Source: Pseudopyrenochaeta lycopersici
Lineage: Eukaryota > Ascomycota > Dothideomycetes > Pleosporales > Pseudopyrenochaetaceae
Direction of reading: 5' to 3'
DNA: 64,000 bases
Assembly: GCA_003313425.1 (NCBI GenBank)
Contig: NHZP01000098.1
Span: forward strand, 1-64,000
Part shown: positions 50,999 through 61,025 of the stretch, piece after piece
Position numbering within the stretch: the stretch's first letter is position 1
Layout of the letters: each line of letters starts with the position of its first letter
The notes under the pieces: model-generated
The model's database searches: none
Told to the model about the DNA's origin: nothing
Seen by the model: only the letters and a program-made list of their open reading frames with translations
Position numbers and translations under genes: made by a program

Positions 50999-51492
50999 AA
51001 GGGCGTGAACCCTTAAAATGGAACACCATTTCAAAAAAAAATTGGCTAAGTCCGATTTCACAGTGGCTGGAGGCCATGCAGAGTCACCTGGGTGTGGCGC
51101 GGATTGTGCGCACAGACCCTCCCTCAACTTTCTAGTGTGGCGAAAAGCCTATATATGATTCCTTTCACTAGAAAGTTGTCAAGTGGTCACCAGCCTTGCG
51201 CTGGTTACCCTGGACACTTTACCTGTAAGCAGAGCCTGTGACTGGAGGGAACAACGAAGTGTTAGACTACTTGTAGGCTAGGGGCACTGCACTCTTAAGT
51301 AAGCCAGAGCACGGACGTCGCGGGTCAGATGACGCTGGGTTGCCGCATTTTCTTTCAATCAGGCTTCTGATTGGTGTATGGACATAGAGTCATGGAGTGA
51401 GCAGCCCTTTGCCGACTAGGGACTAGCGTGTTTTGGCATTGCGCAAGACAGAGATGTATATAAGAGGGGAGGATGTCCCCGTTCATGGAGTG
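50999..51492 (+). repeat. Boundary module U32/U33 with promoter
   Basis: Lead-in AAGGGCGTGAACCCTT; perfect arms (left 51125-51137) around GGCGAAAAGCC; core 51156. Stem TAGACTACTTGTAGGCTA 51263-51280; AATCAGGCTTCTGATT, inverted CCAAT 51370-51374; TATATAAG 51457-51464. Confidence 0.8.
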
Positions 51493-51545
51493 TGAATGTT
51501 TGCAGGGACTGAACATTCTCTTTTATTCCCTTCTTTTATAACGCG

Positions 51546-52328
51546 ATGGGGTCGCTCCTGGGACAGTGCAGTAATGCGGAGGGTACAGGTGACAGTAAAT
51601 CACTGTCAGTCGACCAGCTTCGGCCGGGTCAGAGGGGCTCCCCCTTCCCTGGGACAGCTGTAAACATTGAACAGGTGCGGAGGCACATTCCTAGTAAGTA
51701 CTGTTTTCTCTCTCCTCTGGTTGGGTTTCCCCAAACTTACGGAGTTACAGGGCTGGTGGAGCGACTGATTTCTTTCACCTGCCATCTAAAGCCGGATGGT
51801 GCCTTAGACGTATGGCTAACAAAAGAGAGCGGGTGGCTTCCTCGCGAATGCGTTTCTCCTAAACACGCAGTGTGTCTCGATGACTTCAAGGAGTTCTGTG
51901 AACGAGGCGGTAGAGTACAGTCGGTCCTGGTCCTCAAGGTGGATACGTTGGTTAGGGATCAAGTGCGGAGCCAGGTTGTGTTTGCGGAGCTTTCGGTAGA
52001 GGCACTGGATGTGGTCGTGGAGCGCATTTTACCTCTTGTCACAACGCCGTCGGGGCAGAGGCCGGATGTCGAAGTTGTGGAGGCATTGTTCCATCAACTG
52101 CGCTTTGGGTATTATAGTACGCGTGTAGACTGCGCATGCACGCTGCACAGGAGGTGTGAGCCCTGCGCATTGGTATGTGATGAGTCCTTGTCCAGGTTTG
52201 TTTGGGCGAATTGTTTTACCGGTATAAAGCGGTCGTTAAAGTCGGATTGGTTTACTGGGATTAGCGATGCGGTAGGAGAAATACATCCGTTGCGTGTGCA
52301 ATGGCTGAGTTGCAGAAGTTGTTGGTAA
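51546..52328 (+). CDS. U33: two-exon array family protein, in-frame intron (241 or 260 aa)
   Basis: Join 51546-51693 and 51751-52328. The 57-nt intron (GTAAGT...CTTACGGAGTTACAG, GTTGGGTTTCCCCAAAC hairpin) is open in frame. Exon 1: MGSLLGQCSNAEG, GQRGSPFPGTAVNIEQVRRHIPS, closely matching U14. Exon 2: LVERLISFTCHLKPDGALDV, WLTKESGWLPREC, LVLKVDTL, FAELSVEALDVVVERILP, CACTLHRRCEPC, WFTGISDAVG, QWLSC. Between U14 and U33 the first exon and middle of exon 2 are much closer than the start of exon 2. Confidence 0.84.
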   Translation: MGSLLGQCSNAEGTGDSKSLSVDQLRPGQRGSPFPGTAVNIEQVRRHIPSKYCFLSPLVGFPQTYGVTGLVERLISFTCHLKPDGALDVWLTKESGWLPRECVSPKHAVCLDDFKEFCERGGRVQSVLVLKVDTLVRDQVRSQVVFAELSVEALDVVVERILPLVTTPSGQRPDVEVVEALFHQLRFGYYSTRVDCACTLHRRCEPCALVCDESLSRFVWANCFTGIKRSLKSDWFTGISDAVGEIHPLRVQWLSCRSCW

Positions 52329-52566
52329 GATGGGTACCAGTAAGTTCTTCTGGTCTTTATTCCTATGTATGGTGTGTACTAAGGTAGTAGTTATTATGTA
52401 CTCTTGTTATGATGAGAAATACATTTTTGTGTAGTAGCTGTATTTAGTACGTTGTGGTGAAGTACGTTGATAGATTAATTGTTATTAGTATCAGGTGTAG
52501 TTACTGATTTTGTAATGGTAGGGCCATCCGAAAAACGAAGGATTTGTTGTGTGGAGCTGTATTGGT

Positions 52567-53062
52567 AAGGGCGTGAGGCCTGTGATGGAACATCAAAAAA
52601 AAATAAAAAAATGCGTAAGTCCAATTTTGTTGTGGCTGGAGGCGATCCCAGGTCACATGGAGATGTGGCTCGTGTTGGGCACGGGCCCCGACTCAACTTT
52701 CTAGTGTGGCGTTCTGCCTATATATGATTCCTTTCACTAGAAAGTTGTCAAGTGGTCGGCAGCCTCGTGCTGCCTACCCTTGTCACTTTACAATTAAGCA
52801 GGGCCGGCGAGTGGAACGAGTAGCGAAGCGGTAAACTAGAATTAGTTTAGGGGCATGCACTTAGTAAGCAACGCAGAGCACGGGCGCGTGCTGATCATCT
52901 GATCACTGCTTGCCCACATTTTCTCAGATCTTTAGTCTGATTGGTCTATGTACATAGAGACATGGAGGGAGCAGCGCTCTGCTATCTAGGGACTAGGTGG
53001 TCTTGGCGAAGATAGCATGGACATCGATATATAAGAGGGGAGCCCCTTCCCCGTTCACGGAG
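52567..53062 (+). repeat. Boundary module U33/U34 with promoter
   Basis: Lead-in AAGGGCGTGAGGCCT; perfect arms (left 52694-52706) around GGCGTTCTGCC; core 52725. From the core on identical to U14: stem 52833-52848, inverted CCAAT 52940-52944, TATATAAG 53028-53035, CACGGAG 53056. Confidence 0.8.
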
Positions 53063-54290
53063 TGTTACTGTTTGTAGGGAATGAACATTCTCTTTTATTA
53101 TTTGCTTTTACAATGCGATGGGGTCGCTCCTGGGACAGGGCAGTACTGTAGAGGTTACAGGTGACGGTCATTTACTGTCACTGGACACGCTTCTGCCGGG
53201 TCAGAGGGGCTCCCCCTTCGCTGGGACAGCGGCAAACATTCAAGAGGTGCGGAGGCACATTCCTAGTAGGTATCTACTTCTTTTCTCAGGTTGGGCCCTC
53301 CCCAACTAACATGATGACAGAGTTTGTGGAGGACTCTGTTTCTCTTACCGTTCATGTGGAACTGTCGGGAAAACAATCTTGGTGGCTCACCAAGGAGAGC
53401 GGATGCCTTCCTAGCGAATGCGTTTCTTGGGACCATACAGAGTGTCTGGAAGACTACAAGGAGTTCTGTGAACGAGGCGGTAGAGCACAGTCGGTCCTTG
53501 TGCTCAAGGTGGATACCCTGGCCAGGGATCAAGTGCGGAGTTCTGTTGTGTTTGCGGAGCTTTCGGTAGAGGCCTTTGATGTGCTTTTGCAGCGCATTTT
53601 ACCTCTTATCGCAACGCCGTCGGGGGAGAGGCTGGATATCGAAGATGTGGAGGCGTTGTTCTATCGACTGCGCTTCGGGTACTATAGTACGCGGGTCGAC
53701 TGCGCATGTACCTTCTACACACAGTGTGAGCCTTGTGTGTGTGCACACCGGATTTCATCGAGGTTTGTTCGCTTAGATGGATTTTCCCGTGTATGGGCGT
53801 TTGGAAAGCTTGACTGGTTCGCTGGGATTAGCGATGCGGTAGGAGAAATACAACCATCAGGACAGAACTGGCTTAAATGCTTAGATGATGGTTTTGGTTA
53901 TCTTGGAGACCCTTATTTTGTTCAATACGTGTAGCGTAGATAGGTGGATATGCACAGGTACGTTTGTGTAGTATTGGGATTGATATTGGTGTAGTCCGTG
54001 TATGGCTAATAGTATTGTCTTATAGTACTTTTTGAAATACCTGAGGTTTTTGTTGGACGCAGTATTTTTAGGCATGGAGTGGTGTTTTTGGAACAATCGT
54101 TGCTGTTGGCGTAGGCTGAATTTGGTAAGGGTGTGGACGCCCTGGGATGGAACATTGAAAATTATTTTTCAAAAAATGCGTAAGTCCGATTTTGTTGTGG
54201 CTGGAAGTCACGTTGGGTCACATGGAGTGTGGCGCATGGAGGGGGCACAGGCCCCGACTCAACTTTCTAGTGTGGCGAACCGCCTATATA
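52725..54290 (+). repeat. Unit U34, copy of U14
   Basis: 1566 bp, same length and sequence as 21221-22786, 31.5 kb away. Different lead-in upstream and different continuation after the next core. Confidence 0.85.
53118..53934 (+). CDS. U34: two-exon array family protein, identical to U14 (253 aa)
   Basis: Join 53118-53265 and 53321-53934, with the same splice sites and translated exons as U14. Because the boundary upstream differs (perfect arms here, CTTGTG arm before U14), the pair is a natural comparison for effects of the boundary on expression. Confidence 0.85.
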
Positions 54291-54647
54291 TGATTCCTTT
54301 CACTAGAAAGTTGTCAAGTGGTCACCAGCCTTGCGCTGGTTACCCTTGCCACTTTACAATTAAGCAGAGCCTGCGAGTGGAGCGAGTAACGAAGTGTTAG
54401 ACTACTTGTAGGCTAGAGGCGCTGCCCCCTGTAAGCAACACGCAGCACGGACCGTGTGAGTCAGATGACGCTGGGTTGCCACTCTCTTTTTCAGATCTTT
54501 AGTCTGATTGGTCTATGAACATAGACAGCATGGAGTGGGCAGAACCCTGCCAAGTATGGAATAGTTTAGCTTGGCATTGGCAAGGGTCTGAGAAGACAGA
54601 GATGTATAAGAGAGGCGAGTGCCCTCCATCTCTTCTCACGGGTAGTG
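54127..54647 (+). repeat. Boundary module U34/U35 with promoter
   Basis: Lead-in AAGGGTGTGGACGCCCT; perfect arms (left 54260-54272) around GGCGAACCGCC; core 54291. Stem TAGACTACTTGTAGGCTA 54398-54415; CAGATCTTTAGTCTG, inverted CCAAT 54507-54511; TATAAG 54605-54610; CACGGG 54637. Confidence 0.8.
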
Positions 54648-54722
54648 AGCGTATCTAAATCTACAGTTTCTCTGTAGTATTTTTCATATCCTTTCCTTAA
54701 TTTCAACGGGTAGTTGATTGCG

Positions 54723-55408
54723 ATGGAGATGCAAGCCGGATCATGGTCCTGGACAAAGGGTAGCACGCCTAAGTCGGATTCAGATTTCTTATCTGATTGG
54801 TCTATGAAGATAGACCCAGGGACTGCGTTGAAGCTGGATAGCGAGGAGGTGTATACGTTGAAGGCGCAGTTGCACGGTGAGTGCTCTCTTATCTCTCTAT
54901 ATAAGTTGGGAGATCCCCAACTAATTTGGTCTTGTTCTCTGGGACAGAGTTTGTGAAGCAAGGCACATCAGTCTGGTGCGAGGCGGAGCCTTCTGGTACT
55001 GTCAAGTGGAACCTTGTAAAGGATCAACAGGTTCCTGGCCGCGGTGTATCCGACGAAGACGAGAAAGAGATTTCGCCAGAGTTTTTGCAACGTTATAGGC
55101 ACTTTGAGGTTGTTAGTAAGGGCCGACCCTGTGCGAAGGGGTCGCACCTTGTCATCACGTATGCAGGCCACGGGCGTGGACGGACTGGGTTAGGGATGAG
55201 GGAGATTAGTATGTGTGTGCCGTTGACGGACGCAGCGTTTGATTTTCTGGTACAGAGTGTGCTACCGAACGTCTATAAAGTCGTCGAAGGTTCCAGGTTT
55301 AGCGTATTAGTGGTACTATTAGAGGGGTTTGGTGTCATGGATATAACATGCGAATGTGTCTTGAGACCTACTCGTTGTTTGTCTGATCAGGCGGCGCTGG
55401 AGACTTAG
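54723..55408 (+). CDS. U35: chimeric short-form two-exon array protein (204 aa)
   Basis: Join 54723-54876 and 54948-55408; intron GTGAGT...CTAATTTGG, pyrimidines, GGGACAG. Exon 1 is a patchwork: a start like U11 (MEMQAG), then GSWSWTKGS, like exon 2 of U39, then SDWSMKIDPGT, encoded by a copy of the promoter element TCTGATTGGTCTATG, then ALKLDSEEV as in U28. Exon 2 follows U28: FVKQGTSVWCEAEPSGTVKW, CAKGSHLVITYAGHG, VPLTDAAFDFLVQSVLP, CECVLRPTRC. No full Cys motif or GISDAVG. Confidence 0.72.
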
Positions 55409-55710
55409 ATGGAAGGGATTGTTCGTATGTAGGACAATTATTTTGCACGAAGTGTGTATGTTGTATACTGTACGTTGGGCTGTGAGTGACAGGTTTTGTA
55501 CTCTGTATACGTGAAGCGAGTATAGGTTGTTGCTAAGAATTAGCAGTAAAGATGATGATTTTCTCTCGTGTCTGTAGAGAGGGAACTAGGAATAGTTGTT
55601 GTAGCACACATGATATTTGTGTTGCAGTATGTTGCGGCTGTAGGAGCTCAGGGAGCGGGGTGTGTAAACAGAGTCAGTAGATTGAGATGTGGAACAACCA
55701 AAAACAAAAA

Positions 55711-56216
55711 ACGGTAAGTCCAAGAAAAAAATCGCAAATTTTTTTGGCTATGTCCGATTGTGTGTGGCTGGAGGCGATGCTGAGTCACGGTTGCTCGAGA
55801 GAGCACGCGCTGGGGGTGTGGCGCGGATTTCGCGCACAGACCCTCCCTCAACTTTCTAGTGTGGCGAAAAGCCTATATATGATTCCTTTCACTAGAAAGT
55901 TGTCAAGTGGTCAGGAGCCTTGCGCTCCTTACCCTTGTCACTTTACACGTAGGCTTTGGCCGTGACTGGAGGGAACAGCGGAGCGTTAAACTCTTTAGAG
56001 TTTACTGCCATTGCCCCCTGTAAGCAAAGCAGAACATGGATATGTTGTCAGGTGACTCATGTTTTGCCACTCTTTTTATCAATCAGTTGTCTGATTGGTG
56101 TATGGATATAACTACATGGAATGGGCGGGACCCTGCCTCGTAAGGACTAGGCTCTCTTGGCGGTGCGCAAGACCGAGATGTATATAACTACAACAGCGTC
56201 TCTGCTGTGTTCATGG
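55711..56216 (+). repeat. Boundary module U35/U36 with promoter
   Basis: Lead-in with A7 and T7 runs around CGCAAA; perfect arms (left 55849-55861) around GGCGAAAAGCC; core 55880. Stem AAACTCTTTAGAGTTT 55988-56003; AATCAGTTGTCTGATT, inverted CCAAT 56094-56098; TATATAAC 56181-56188; AACAGCGTCTCTGCTGTG. Confidence 0.8.
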
Positions 56217-56254
56217 ACATGTTTTACACTATGTAGTTCTTTTACTACATTGCG

Positions 56255-57040
56255 ATGGAGTCGCGCTCTGGACAGGGCACTATGGCGGGTCCTAGTGCTG
56301 CAAGAACGTTCTTATCCCTTGTGGATGCGTTACAGGAAGGGAGTTCCTGTTCATTGTCTGTAGAGACAGCTGTGGAACTGCACCGCGTGAGAGATCACGT
56401 GCACAGTCAGTGTCTTTGTCTTCTAGACACGGAAGTAGTTGGGGATTCCCAAACTGACGGAGTAGTAGAGCTGGTGGAGCGTGGAGTATCTCTTACTCTC
56501 TATTTCGATTTGTCGGGGAGACAATCCGCGTGGTTGACCAAGGAGAGCGGGCAGCTCCCTCGACAGTGTATTTCTCAGAAGCACGCGGAGTGTTTAAACG
56601 CTCATAAGGAACTCTGTGCACAGGGTCCCATCCGGCAGTCTCTCCTGGTCTTCAAGGTGGATACCTTGGTTAGGGGTGTAGTGCAGAGCCGCGTTGCATT
56701 TGCGGACCTCTCTCTGGAGACACTAGATGTGTTTCTGCAGCGGGTACTGCCGCTTATCGCATTGCCTAGTGGGCAAGCTGCGGTTGCTTCTTCTGTTACG
56801 GTACGTAGATTGTTCTACGTTTTAGAGGAAGGGTACTACAGTACGCGGGTGGACTGCGCATGTATTCTCGATAGGATCTGTCAGCCTTGTGCGTGTGCGC
56901 AACGGATTTCATCGAGGTTTCACTGGCTGGATAGATTTTATGAGGTATGGCCATTCGGAAGGTCTGACTGGTTCGCTGGGATCAGTGACGCTGTTGGAGA
57001 AGTTCAGCCGGAAGGCGAAGACTGGCTGAGTTGTGTATAG
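56255..57040 (+). CDS. U36: two-exon array family protein, in-frame intron (240 or 261 aa)
   Basis: Join 56255-56405 and 56469-57040. The 63-nt intron (GTCAGT...CTGACGGAGTAGTAG, GTTGGGGATTCCCAAAC hairpin) is open in frame. Exon 1 nearly matches U5 (MESRSGQGTMAG, SSCSLSVETAVEL, VRDHVHS). Exon 2 start matches U31 (AWLTKESGQLPRQC). Then FADLSLETLDVFLQRVLP, CACILDRICQPC, WFAGISDAVG, DWLSC. An AATAAA lies at 57181-57186, about 140 bp after the stop, a likely polyadenylation signal. Confidence 0.85.
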   Translation: MESRSGQGTMAGPSAARTFLSLVDALQEGSSCSLSVETAVELHRVRDHVHSQCLCLLDTEVVGDSQTDGVVELVERGVSLTLYFDLSGRQSAWLTKESGQLPRQCISQKHAECLNAHKELCAQGPIRQSLLVFKVDTLVRGVVQSRVAFADLSLETLDVFLQRVLPLIALPSGQAAVASSVTVRRLFYVLEEGYYSTRVDCACILDRICQPCACAQRISSRFHWLDRFYEVWPFGRSDWFAGISDAVGEVQPEGEDWLSCV

Positions 57041-57279
57041 GGACAGCGATAGGAAGAGTAAGACACAGATATCTAGCAAATCTATGGAGATAGGTGTTGA
57101 GTAGTAGGATAGGACGTAGTACGGCCTGTAACAGCAAGTATGTATTTTATACAGTATATGGTTTATTTTCTTTCCCCCAAAATAAAGTCATTGTACATTT
57201 TACGATATACTAACGGTAGCGTACAGGCCCCGCAGAAAGCAGGAACACTAAAGAAGTTGTGGTGCGGAGGTCAGTCAGT

Positions 57280-57590
57280 AAGGGTGGGAGCCCTCAGGAT
57301 GGAACGTCAATCCTGTCGAAAAAAAATAAAAATTGGCTAAGTCCAATTTTGTTGTGGCTGGAGGGCACGTTGGGTCAGCTGGGTGTGGCGCGGATTTCGC
57401 GCACAGACCCTCCCTCAACTTTCTAGTGTGGCGTTTTGCCTATATATGATTCCTTTCACTAGAAAGTTGTCAATGTGGTCGGCAGCCTTGTGCTGCCTGA
57501 CCCATGTAACTTTACTGTAAGCTTTGCCTGTGACTGGAGGGAACAACGAAGTGTTAAACTAGAATTAGTTTAGAGGCAATGCACTATTTA
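57280..57590 (+). repeat. Boundary module U36/U37, truncated, no CCAAT or TATA
   Basis: Lead-in AAGGGTGGGAGCCCT; perfect arms (left 57416-57428) around GGCGTTTTGCC; core 57447. The right arm continues TCAATGTGG, paired with CCCATGTAACTTT as in U21. Stem AAACTAGAATTAGTTT 57556-57571. Conservation stops near 57585. Confidence 0.75.
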
Positions 57591-57951
57591 TGCAATGCAT
57601 GACGTGGATACGGTCCTTGTGGAGCATGGTTGAGTCATTGCAGGCAAGGGCGCTGCCGTGCTCTCGTCACGTGGATGCGGGGTTACTGTGAACGGAGGTG
57701 AGGTACCGGCTGGTTTTCGTTGCCTGCGAAGGCATTCTTAACGTAGTTGATCTTTTATCTTGTCTGCGGGGCTGGGCACCACGCAGGACTGTTTGGCACG
57801 GAAGTGCTTCAGGGGATTCGACGTCTTTTCCAATGAAAAAGAGCAGGCTGCGGGATCGTTGGTTCTATCCTTACCAACTCCACCACGGTCAGTGGGGTTG
57901 CGAAGATCGCATATCAGGTTTATAGTGGAGGCTTGCGGGTAGCTCGTCCCT
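57591..57951 (+). other. U37 leader
   Basis: About 360 bp with no TATA or CCAAT element. It begins with ATTTATGCAATGCATGACG. Small ORFs occur (ATG 57760 frame) but none resembles other products. Confidence 0.4.
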
Positions 57952-58545
57952 ATGTCCCGCTCGCGTAGGCAGCGTTCTTGTAGGAGCCGTCGTGTTGGAG
58001 GCACATCAGGTCAACCTGTTTCCATGCCACCCGGATCGGGTTTACAGAGTGTGCATGAACCGCGTCGTTTTCGGTCCAGGTTCGAGTTATGGGGCATTGA
58101 GGGTGTCTTTATGCCCCGTGATAGGTTCTTTCTCGTCCACTATGCGCCTTGGACAGGCCCGTGGGGCGTCAACAATGTGGAACAGGAGTTGTCCAATGTT
58201 TTACCTGCGGAGGCTGAGTTTTATGCGAGTCTGCGTGTGGAACTGCATGACCGGAGGTGGTTACGCTGTGTGTATGCCTTGGTGGACTTTGGCCCTGTGT
58301 CAGTGCGGACAGTGGTTTGGCTGCATGAGAGTCCCTTCCGTGTTGCGGAGTCTTCGGGGATAATTGCAGGACTTTGTGGCCGGCCAGGCACTCGTGGATC
58401 GAACGTACAGTGGCATCGTGAAGCGTTAGCCTCAGTTGCAATGTGGCAGAGGCGCATCGAGCGGTGGCGTGGTCTTGTGGGGCTCGTTCGCGATCCTTTG
58501 GTCGTTAGGCAAGACGAGTCTGCTGTACATACATCAGGTGTGTAG
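57952..58545 (+). CDS. U37: arginine-rich basic protein (197 aa)
   Basis: ATG 57952 to TAG. It begins MSRSRRQRSCRSRRVGG, a strongly basic tail, followed by a region predicted by eye to be beta-rich (RFRSRFELWGIEGVF, FFLVHYAPWTGPWG, FYASLRVELHDRRWLRC, VSVRTVVWLHESPF). It ends with a basic helix (MWQRRIERWRGLVGLV). NNVEQELSNVLPAEAEFYASLRVEL loosely matches the EF..L..TEYEV part of U8 and U29. A basic N-terminal tail on a beta-rich body occurs in nucleic-acid-binding and some small capsid proteins. I make no such assignment without structure prediction. Confidence 0.6.
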   Translation: MSRSRRQRSCRSRRVGGTSGQPVSMPPGSGLQSVHEPRRFRSRFELWGIEGVFMPRDRFFLVHYAPWTGPWGVNNVEQELSNVLPAEAEFYASLRVELHDRRWLRCVYALVDFGPVSVRTVVWLHESPFRVAESSGIIAGLCGRPGTRGSNVQWHREALASVAMWQRRIERWRGLVGLVRDPLVVRQDESAVHTSGV

Positions 58546-58904
58546 CAAACGGAGTTGTATTTTGGCGGTTGCTAACAATATTCTATAGGGTAGTACTGAC
58601 CATATCAGTACTTTGATGTTGTTCAAGCTCTGCTTTATCCTTTGTTATGGCGTGCTCGCAGAGGTTTATTGCTTTGTCATGTTATGCGTAATGTGTTACG
58701 GTAGTATGCGTTGTATGCTTTTTCAAGCCCGGTATGCAATTTTTTGTATGCTACTGGTCATGCAGTCATATTTGTATTAAGGTACTATATTTTTGTATCG
58801 TTTTAGGAATTGATGTATTGGTAATGGCGGAAGCTATTATCTTATGGTAGCGTAGGCTATATTGTTAGTGGGTACACTACGTTTGGAGGAACAATAGTTT
58901 TGTG
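58546..58904. other. U37 3' tail
   Basis: AT-rich, about 360 bp, with no convincing ORF or signal. Confidence 0.5.
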
Positions 58905-59367
58905 TCTCAAAAATTGGCTAAGTCCAATTATGTGTGGCTGGAAGACACGCTGAGTCACGTTAGCTGTGGCGCGGATTTGACGCGCACAGACCCGTCCTCA
59001 ACTTTTCTAGTGTGGCGCAGCCTATATATGATTCCTTTCACTAGAAAGTTGTCAAGTGGTCAGGAGCCTTGCGCTCCTTACCCTTGCCACTTTACACGTA
59101 AGCTTTGCCTGCGATTGGAGATCGCAACGGAGTGTTAAACTAGAATTAGTTTAGAGGCAATGCACTTAGTAAGCAGAGCAGAGCACGGACGGTGCGGGTC
59201 ATCTGACTCTTCTTTGCCACTCTTTTTTTCAATCAGTCATTTGATTGGTCTATGAATGTAGACAACATGGAATGGGCACTCCGCTGCTTACTATGTAGTA
59301 GTTGGTCTTTGCAGGGTGCAAGAGACAGAGGTATATAATAATAACAGGGGAGCTGTTTGTACGGAGT
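58905..59367 (+). repeat. Boundary module U37/U38 with promoter
   Basis: No AAGGG lead-in; AAATTGGCTAAGTCCAATT hairpin present. Left arm CAACTTTTCTAGTG 58999-59012 with GGCGCAGCC; core 59029. From the core identical to U31: stem 59137-59152, inverted CCAAT 59244-59248, TATATAAT 59332-59339. Confidence 0.8.
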
Positions 59368-60601
59368 GTCTTTTTTTCATTCTTTTTGCTTTGCGATGGA
59401 GTCGCTACAGGGACAGGGTGCTCCCATAGAGGCTATGGATGATAGTCGCTTGTTAGCAGTAGATACGCTCTTGCCTGGCGAGAAGGGGGAGCCCTTTCCT
59501 GGGACAGCCAACAATCTTCAATGGGTGCGGAGGCACGTTCAACGTAAGTATGTACTTCTTTTCTCAGGTTGGGTATCCCCTCCCAACTGATATCGTCACA
59601 GAGCTGGTGGGACACTGCGTTTCTCTTACTCTCTATCTCGATGTGTCGGGGAGACAATCCGCGTGGTTGACCAAGGAGAGCGGGCAGCTCCCTCGACAGT
59701 GTATTTCTCAGAAGCACCGGTTTTGTCTGGAGGACTATAAAGAACTCTGTGCACAGGGTACCACCCGGCAGTCTCTCCTGGTCTTCAAGGTGGATACGTT
59801 GGTTAGGGGCGTGGTGTGGAGCTATGTTGCGTTTGCGCAGCTCTCGTTAGAGGCACTGGATGTGCTGGTGGAGCGCGTTATCCCTCTTCTTGCATTGCCT
59901 AGTGGGCAAGCTGCGGATGCTTCTTCTGTTACGGTACGTAGATTGTTCTACGTTTTAGAGGAAGGGTGGTATAGTACGCGGGTCGACTGCGCGTGTACTG
60001 TTAAAAGTAGGTGTGAGCCTTGTGGGTTTTTATCCCATACATCACCAAGGTTTGTTCGTCTAGACCGATTCTACCGTTTATGGCGGTCGTCAAGGACATG
60101 TTGGTTTGGTGGACTCAGCGATGCAGTAGGAATAGTACAACCGTCAGGAGAGGACTGGCTCTCCTGTCGTGGATGGTCGTAACCACGATGTAGTTTGTTT
60201 GCCTTATGGAATGGCATTGGTAATGCTATAGTCTTTGAGACAGAGTACATGCTGACTTTGTGCTTTTTATAATACGTTAGTATCATAAAGCTCTATGGTA
60301 TAGTATAGCCTATTTGTGTAGGAGAATAGGTATGTTTATTGTATTTTACTTTTTTTTCGTATTAGAAAATAGGACTGATTTAGTAATGGTAGGGCTCTTC
60401 TGGAAACGAAGAAATCGTGGTGCGGAGCTTCATTGTTAAGGGTGTGGGCGCCCTTGGGATGGAACATCAAATCTCTCAAGAAATTTTGGCTAAGTCCAAT
60501 TTCCCTGTGGCTGGAGGGCCATGCAGAGTCACATGGAGATGTGGCACATGGGGGGGCACGGGCCTCCCTGACAACTTTTCTAGTGTGGCGCAGCCTATAT
60601 A
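59029..60601 (+). repeat. Unit U38, copy of U31
   Basis: 1573 bp, same length and sequence as 48002-49574. Upstream arms differ (CTTTTCTAGTG here, CTTTCGAGTG before U31), and the continuation after the next core differs. Confidence 0.85.
59396..60182 (+). CDS. U38: two-exon array family protein, identical to U31 (242 aa)
   Basis: Join 59396-59543 and 59602-60182. Translated exons match U31 exactly, including CACTVKSRCEPC and WFGGLSDAVG. The copy also preserves the long tail and lead-in up to the next boundary. Confidence 0.85.
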
Positions 60602-60960
60602 TGATTCCTTTCACTAGAAAGTTGTCAAGTGGTCACCAGCCTTGCGCTGGTTACCCTTGCCACTTTACCGTTAAGCAGAGCCCATGAGTGGAACGAGTAC
60701 CGAAGGGTTAGACTACTTGTAGGCTAGGGGCGCTGCCCCTTGTAAGCAAGCCGAAGCACGGACGTCGCGGGTCAGATGACCTCAGGTTGCACGTGGGAGA
60801 CACTCTTGGCCCCACCACCCTCTCAATCAGTACGCTGATTGGGCTATGAACATAGAGTCATGGAATGGGCCGCGCTCTGCCTTCTAGGGACTAGTGTCTC
60901 TTGGCAAAGACAGCATGGACATGTCTATATATAAGAGGGGAGGCCCTCCCCGTCCATGGA
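60438..60960 (+). repeat. Boundary module U38/U39 with promoter
   Basis: Lead-in AAGGGTGTGGGCGCCCTT; left arm CAACTTTTCTAGTG 60572-60585 with GGCGCAGCC; core 60602. Stem TAGACTACTTGTAGGCTA 60709-60726; AATCAGTACGCTGATT, inverted CCAAT 60838-60842; TATATATAAG 60926-60935. Confidence 0.8.
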
Positions 60961-61025
60961 CAGGATTTGTGTCTCTTTTTGATCATACACGACATTGTTC
61001 GTCTAGAGAACAATTGTGGTATGCG

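Noticed and set aside
57952..58545. U37 as a small-virus capsid protein
   Set aside because: A basic N-terminus and a beta-rich look are not enough. No specific capsid motif is recognisable, so it stays a hypothetical protein.
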